From Methanomicrobiales archaeon (GTDB lineage: Archaea; Halobacteriota; Methanomicrobia; Methanomicrobiales; Methanospirillaceae), in contig JADGNL010000113.1 in the NCBI GenBank assembly GCA_017883495.1, positions 1-8,993 on the forward strand: a stretch of DNA of 8,993 nucleotides, written 5' to 3'. The position numbers and the translations under genes were made by a program. This document shows, piece after piece, positions 6,338 through 8,993 of this stretch. Under the pieces are notes generated by a model. That model saw nothing but the letters and a program-made list of their open reading frames with translations, ran no database searches and was not told the DNA's origin. The first letter of the stretch is position 1. Each line of letters begins with the position of its first letter.

Positions 6338-7204
6338 ATGATCATCTACCTCGACGGGGCCTTCCTCCCGAAGGAGGAGGCGAAGGTCTCGGTCTTCGAC
6401 CATGGGCTTCTCTACGGCGACGGGGTCTTCGAGGGGATCCGGGCGTACAACGGCCGGGTCTTCCGGCTCGACGAGCACCTCGACCGGCTCTACGACTCGG
6501 CAAAGACGATCGATCTCGCGGTCCCGATCGCGAAGACCGAGATGGCCGATGCGATTCGCGAGGTGCTCCGCCGGAACGGCCTCCGCGATGCCTACATCCG
6601 CCCCATCGTGACGCGCGGTGTGGGCGACCTCGGGCTCGATCCCCGGAAGTGCGAGCGGCCCACGGTGATCATCATCGCGGTCGAGTGGGGCGCGATGTAC
6701 GGCGACCTGTACGAGAAGGGGTTGACTGCGGTGACGGTCTCGATCAGGCGGACCCCCGCCGAGGCCATGCCGCCCAACGTGAAGAGCCTGAACTACCTCA
6801 ACAACATCCTCGCCAAGATCGAGGCGAACTGCAAGGGCGGGGACGAGGCGATCTTCTTCGACACGAACGGCTACCTCTCCGAGGGCTCGGGCGACAACAT
6901 CTTCGTTGTCAAGAACGGGGAGATCGTGACGCCCCCCACGCTCAACAACCTGCGCGGGGTCACGCGCCTCGTAGCGCTCGAGTGCGCGGCCGATCTCGGG
7001 ATCACGGTCGTGGAGCGGAACATGGGCTACTTCGACCTCTACTCCGCGGACGAGGTCTTCGTAACCGGCACGGCGGCCGAGGTCGGACCGATCGTGACCA
7101 TCGACGGTCGGACGATCGGGAGCGGCCGGCCCGGGCCGATCACGATCCAGCTGATGTCCGCCTTCAAGACCGCGACCTCCCAGTCTGGCACCCCGATCGA
7201 CTGA
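6338..7204 (+). CDS. ilvE: Branched-chain amino acid aminotransferase (PLP fold type IV)
   Basis: The 288-residue protein is a class IV (D-alanine/BCAT-type) aminotransferase. It is expected to interconvert leucine, isoleucine or valine and their 2-oxoacids with the 2-oxoglutarate/glutamate pair in the cytoplasm. Supporting features are FDHGLLYGDGVFEGIRAYNG near the N-terminus, YIRPIVTRG (87-94), the PLP lysine Lys149 in PPNVKSLNYLNNILAKIEA, and LSEGSGDNIFVV followed by TPP...LRGVTR, as in BCATs. The length is normal for the family. The ATG at 6338 gives the usual MIIYLDG start. It lies 32 bases after cfbB with no obvious TATA box between, so read-through from the cfb operon is possible. It has no known role in F430 synthesis. 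D-amino-acid transaminase or aminodeoxychorismate lyase are less likely alternatives given the BCAT-like FEGIRAYNG and lysine motifs. Confidence 0.9.
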   Translation: MIIYLDGAFLPKEEAKVSVFDHGLLYGDGVFEGIRAYNGRVFRLDEHLDRLYDSAKTIDLAVPIAKTEMADAIREVLRRNGLRDAYIRPIVTRGVGDLGLDPRKCERPTVIIIAVEWGAMYGDLYEKGLTAVTVSIRRTPAEAMPPNVKSLNYLNNILAKIEANCKGGDEAIFFDTNGYLSEGSGDNIFVVKNGEIVTPPTLNNLRGVTRLVALECAADLGITVVERNMGYFDLYSADEVFVTGTAAEVGPIVTIDGRTIGSGRPGPITIQLMSAFKTATSQSGTPID

Positions 7205-7218
7205 GGGGGCGGCACAAC

Positions 7219-7233
7219 CTATATCTTTTTATC
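7219..7233 (+). promoter_or_regulatory. A/T-rich promoter element upstream of tRNA-Glu
   Basis: CTATATCTTTTTATC lies about 24-38 bases before the mature tRNA 5' end, the right distance for an archaeal TATA box. The embedded T5 run could also end the ilvE transcript. A second A/T run (AAATATCC, 7239-7246) is too close to the tRNA to be the main TATA box. Confidence 0.6.
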
Positions 7234-7256
7234 CGCCCAAATATCCTGGTTCGTCT

Positions 7257-7331
<75 letters not shown>

Positions 7332-7340
7332 TTTCTTTTC
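7332..7340 (+). terminator. T-rich stretch after tRNA-Glu, probable termination site
   Basis: TTTCTTTTC directly follows the discriminator base. Archaeal RNA polymerase stops at T-rich runs without needing a hairpin, so this is the likely end of the tRNA transcript. The runs are short (three and four T) and termination may be partial. Confidence 0.5.
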
Positions 7341-7342
7341 GC

Positions 7343-7440
7343 AGAACCAAGCGCGAACTGAGAATAGCACGGGGCTCGCAGCAGCGGAACGGCTTCCCTG
7401 CGGCTCCCTCCTACCGCTAGTCCTGTGCTTTCCAGGTTCT
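7343..7440. ncRNA. Nested complementary segments; possible structured RNA, unidentified
   Basis: No gene covers this stretch, yet its ends and interior pair in nested order. AGAACC (7343-7348) matches GGTTCT (7435-7440). AGCACGGG (7366-7373) matches CCTGTGCT (7422-7429) with one G-U pair. GCAG-C-GGAA (7381-7389) matches TTCC-CTGC (7394-7401) around a CGGC tetraloop with one bulged base. It follows the tRNA end directly, so a read-through transcript could contain it. I recognise no known RNA family: there is no RNase P, SRP or complete C/D-box signature. GC-rich DNA gives chance pairings, so the call is weak and the strand is undetermined. Confidence 0.25.
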
Positions 7441-7453
7441 TTCCGCTCGTCCG

Positions 7454-7472
7454 ATCCCGGATGAGCCGGGAT
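7454..7472. repeat. Perfect inverted repeat, 7-bp arms, 5-base loop
   Basis: ATCCCGG-ATGAG-CCGGGAT is exactly self-complementary. It lies in the non-coding stretch between tRNA-Glu and the NHL-repeat gene, about 85 bases before that gene's start. No T run follows, so it is not an obvious terminator. It could be part of a structured RNA or a protein-binding site. Confidence 0.4.
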
Positions 7473-7510
7473 ACTGCAATGCTGATAGCGAACCTTGGAA
7501 GTATACGATA

Positions 7511-7522
7511 ACCATTAATACC
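7511..7522 (+). promoter_or_regulatory. TATA-like element for the NHL-repeat gene
   Basis: ACCATTAATACC is an A/T-rich island in GC-rich surroundings, 36-47 bases before the ATG at 7558. It predicts a transcription start near 7540-7547 and a leader of about 10-18 bases. No Shine-Dalgarno motif precedes the start codon. Confidence 0.45.
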
Positions 7523-7541
7523 TCACGCGCCCTTACCGCGC

Positions 7542-7555
7542 GGATAGGTATATCC
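7542..7555. repeat. Inverted repeat just before the NHL-repeat gene start
   Basis: GGATA-GGTA-TATCC has perfect five-base arms and a four-base spacer. It ends two bases before the ATG and covers the predicted transcription start. Arm length, spacer and position copy the repeat before cfbA, although the sequences differ. It may be an operator or may be chance. Confidence 0.35.
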
Positions 7556-7557
7556 AT

Positions 7558-8712
7558 ATGAGATTGTTTGTCTGTTTCTGCGCCGTGCTTCTGCTGGCCT
7601 GTTGTATCCAGTCTGTCGCGGCCGATGATCGGTACCACTTCGTGACCAAGTGGGGGACGTACGGCGTGGAGGACGGACAGTTCGCCTATCCCCGGGGCAT
7701 CGCCGTCGATGCCGGAAGCACCGTCTACGTCTCCGACACTGAAAACCACCGGATTCAGACATTCACCTGGAACGGCACCCATGTCACCACGTGGGGAACG
7801 TACGGCTCCGGCGACGGCCAGTTCAACTCTCCCCGAGGCGTCGCCGTCGATGCGAGGGGAATCGTGTATGTCACCGACACGAACAACAATCGGACTCAGT
7901 TATTCAATGCGACGGGCGGCCACCTCGCGACGTGGGGTGAATCCGGCTCGGGCGAGGGACAGTTCAACACTCCCCGGGGGGTCGCCGTGGATACCGCGGG
8001 CAACGTCTATGTCGTCGATACGGCGAACGCCCGGATCGAAAAATTCAACTCGACCGGGGGATTCGTCACGGCATGGGGCTCGAACGGCTCGGCCGACGGC
8101 CAGCTCAACTCTGCCCGGGGGATTGCCGTCGATGTCGCGGGCAACGTCTTCGTCGCGGACACATTCAACGACCGGATCCAGAAGTTCACCCCGGCGGGCG
8201 AACACCTCGCTACGTGGGGTGTGTCCGGCTCGGGCAATGGCCAGTTGAACACGCCGCGCGGTGTCGCCATCGATACTGCGGGCAACATCTACGTCGCCGA
8301 CACGGGCAACAACCGAATCGAGAAGTTCAACTCGACCGGGGGATTCGTCACGGAATGGGGCTCGAACGGCACGGCCAACGGCCAGTTCAACTACCCCTGG
8401 GGCCTCGCCGTCGACACCGCGGGCAACGTCTACGTCGCCGACACCGACTCTCACCGGATCCAGGTTTTTTCAACTGCTCCCGTCCCGGAGGTCGTGCTGG
8501 TTCCGGATGGTGCCGGTAGCCCGACAGACACGAATGGCGACGGGCTGTACGATGACGTGAACGGGAACGGGAGAAAGGACTTCGCGGACGTCGTGCTCTA
8601 CTTCAACCGGATGTCATGGATCGCGACGAACGAGCCTATGGCTGCGTTCGACTGCAACGGGAACGGCCGGATCGACTTCGCCGACGTCGTCTGGCTCTTC
8701 AATCACCTCTGA
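7558..8712 (+). CDS. Secreted six-repeat NHL protein with dockerin-like C-terminus
   Basis: The 384-residue protein opens with an export signal (MRLFVCFCAVLLLACCIQSVAA). Cleavage after Ala21 or Ala22 is likely, though LLAC at 12-15 also resembles a lipobox. Six NHL repeats of 47 residues begin at Trp32, 79, 126, 173, 220 and 267, each following WG..G...GQ(F/L)N.PRG(V/I)AVD..GNVYV.DT.N.RI..F. Six NHL blades make a complete beta-propeller, usually a binding surface for proteins or glycans. A linker (306-323) leads to calcium-type loops at 333-344 (D-N-N-D-D) and 365-376 (D-N-N-D-D), each followed by an FADVV helix. This resembles type I dockerins and is common at the C-termini of Methanomicrobiales surface proteins. 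Several N-x-S/T sequons suggest S-layer-style glycosylation. The ligand is unknown. It is transcribed alone and appears unrelated to the cfb operon. Confidence 0.9.
   Translation: MRLFVCFCAVLLLACCIQSVAADDRYHFVTKWGTYGVEDGQFAYPRGIAVDAGSTVYVSDTENHRIQTFTWNGTHVTTWGTYGSGDGQFNSPRGVAVDARGIVYVTDTNNNRTQLFNATGGHLATWGESGSGEGQFNTPRGVAVDTAGNVYVVDTANARIEKFNSTGGFVTAWGSNGSADGQLNSARGIAVDVAGNVFVADTFNDRIQKFTPAGEHLATWGVSGSGNGQLNTPRGVAIDTAGNIYVADTGNNRIEKFNSTGGFVTEWGSNGTANGQFNYPWGLAVDTAGNVYVADTDSHRIQVFSTAPVPEVVLVPDGAGSPTDTNGDGLYDDVNGNGRKDFADVVLYFNRMSWIATNEPMAAFDCNGNGRIDFADVVWLFNHL
7651..8472 (+). repeat. Tandem 141-bp repeats encoding the NHL blades
   Basis: Five full 141-bp units and a shorter sixth encode the six NHL blades. 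A second-order period of 282 bp is visible. Bases 8044-8100 and 8326-8382 agree at 54 of 57 positions, and alternate units share N- and C-terminal variants (GGHLAT/GEHLAT against GGFVT). This suggests duplication of two-unit blocks. Confidence 0.85.
8554..8685 (+). other. Dockerin-like calcium-loop pair at the C-terminus of the NHL protein
   Basis: The codons for residues 333-376 span both loops. Each has acidic or amide ligands at positions 1, 3, 5, 9 and 12 (D333, N335, N337, D341, D344 and D365, N367, N369, D373, D376) with Gly at position 6. A preceding DTNGDGLYDD (324-333) resembles a degenerate extra loop. Calcium binding is inferred from the family; no cohesin partner is in the window. 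Confidence 0.75.
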
Positions 8713-8993
8713 GGTGGACAACCGTCCTCCTCTTCCCATACCGACCGGTCCTTCAGATACCATCGGACCGGAATACGACGAGATCAAGGGGGCATAGACA
8801 TCCGAGTGCCGTCCGACATCCCGGGCGCTTCCGCCGCAAAGCGTTTATCCATGAGTGCGCGAGTTGGCGTAATCGCCGTCGCCCGCGGGCCCGAACCCGG
8901 GTGCCGTGGTCCGGGGCACTCCGTCGCCCACCAAGAGGGGGGGAACGGGGCATCGCGGAAGACAGGGCACGGATCGGTGCGTGACGGTGCCGG
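8713..8993. other. No supported gene; TATA-like motif followed by GC-rich inverted repeats
   Basis: The 281 bases to the right edge hold no frame with recognisable protein content. A TATA-like CGTTTATCC at 8842-8850 is followed by GGCG-TAAT-CGCC (8866-8877), the palindrome GCCCGCGGGC (8881-8890) and GGGTGCC/GGCACTC pairing (8899-8905 with 8915-8921). An ATG at 8851 opens a frame to the edge (MSARVGVIAVARGPEPG...), but its later residues look like random GC-rich translation. Either a structured RNA or a gene start beyond the edge is possible. Confidence 0.3.

Noticed and set aside
7417..7782. Minus-strand frame across the NHL gene promoter
   Set aside because: Half of it is antisense to the NHL repeats, and the remainder has no family resemblance.
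7651..8472. Regular DNA repeats considered as a CRISPR array
   Set aside because: The 141-bp period encodes in-frame NHL blades with no constant short repeat and unique spacer.
8753..8984. Frames on both strands near the right edge (8753-8953 minus, 8616-8984 plus)
   Set aside because: They are Arg/Pro-rich random-looking translations without start signals, motifs or a sensible context.

Overview
The window is high-GC archaeal DNA from a methanogen, most likely of the order Methanomicrobiales (a Methanoculleus- or Methanofollis-like organism). The evidence is four of the five genes for coenzyme F430, the nickel tetrapyrrole of methyl-coenzyme M reductase; a methanogenesis marker 9 protein; a tRNA gene without an encoded CCA; TATA-box promoters set very close to start codons; and a secreted NHL-repeat protein with a dockerin-like C-terminus of a type common in that order. 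The genus is inference.

Positions 1-2152 carry a tight minus-strand cluster. It begins with a marker 9 protein (a Dus-like TIM barrel fused to an eight-cysteine domain), then a CitG-like triphosphoribosyl-dephospho-CoA synthase homolog, then a DUF447 protein cut by the left edge. The first two genes are 4 bases apart and the last two overlap by 13 bases. As I recall, CitG-like and DUF447 genes also occur among the C1-carrier genes of methylotrophic bacteria, so this cluster probably serves a methanogenesis cofactor. Its exact chemistry is unknown.

A 102-base gap (2153-2254) separates it from a divergent plus-strand operon: cfbA (nickel insertion into sirohydrochlorin), cfbE (final F430 ring-closing ligase), cfbD (NifD-like subunit of the reductive cyclase) and cfbB (a,c-diamide synthase). 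Spacings are 8 bases, 3 bases and a 4-base ATGA overlap. The NifH-like partner gene cfbC is absent from the window. The gap holds three perfect inverted repeats, one touching the cfb TATA box and one directly before the cfbA start. A branched-chain aminotransferase gene (ilvE) follows 32 bases after cfbB and may be read from the same transcript.

Positions 7205-7557 hold a tRNA-Glu(UUC) gene with its own promoter and T-rich end, then about 225 bases without a gene. That stretch contains nested complementary segments (a possible structured RNA) and a separate perfect hairpin. Positions 7558-8712 encode an exported protein with six 47-residue NHL repeats and a C-terminal pair of calcium-binding loops. 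The last 281 bases contain no gene I can support, only a TATA-like motif followed by GC-rich inverted repeats.

As a whole the window is a methanogenesis-cofactor island. The F430 operon lies head to head with marker 9, and glutamyl-tRNA, the starting material for tetrapyrroles in archaea, is encoded just downstream.
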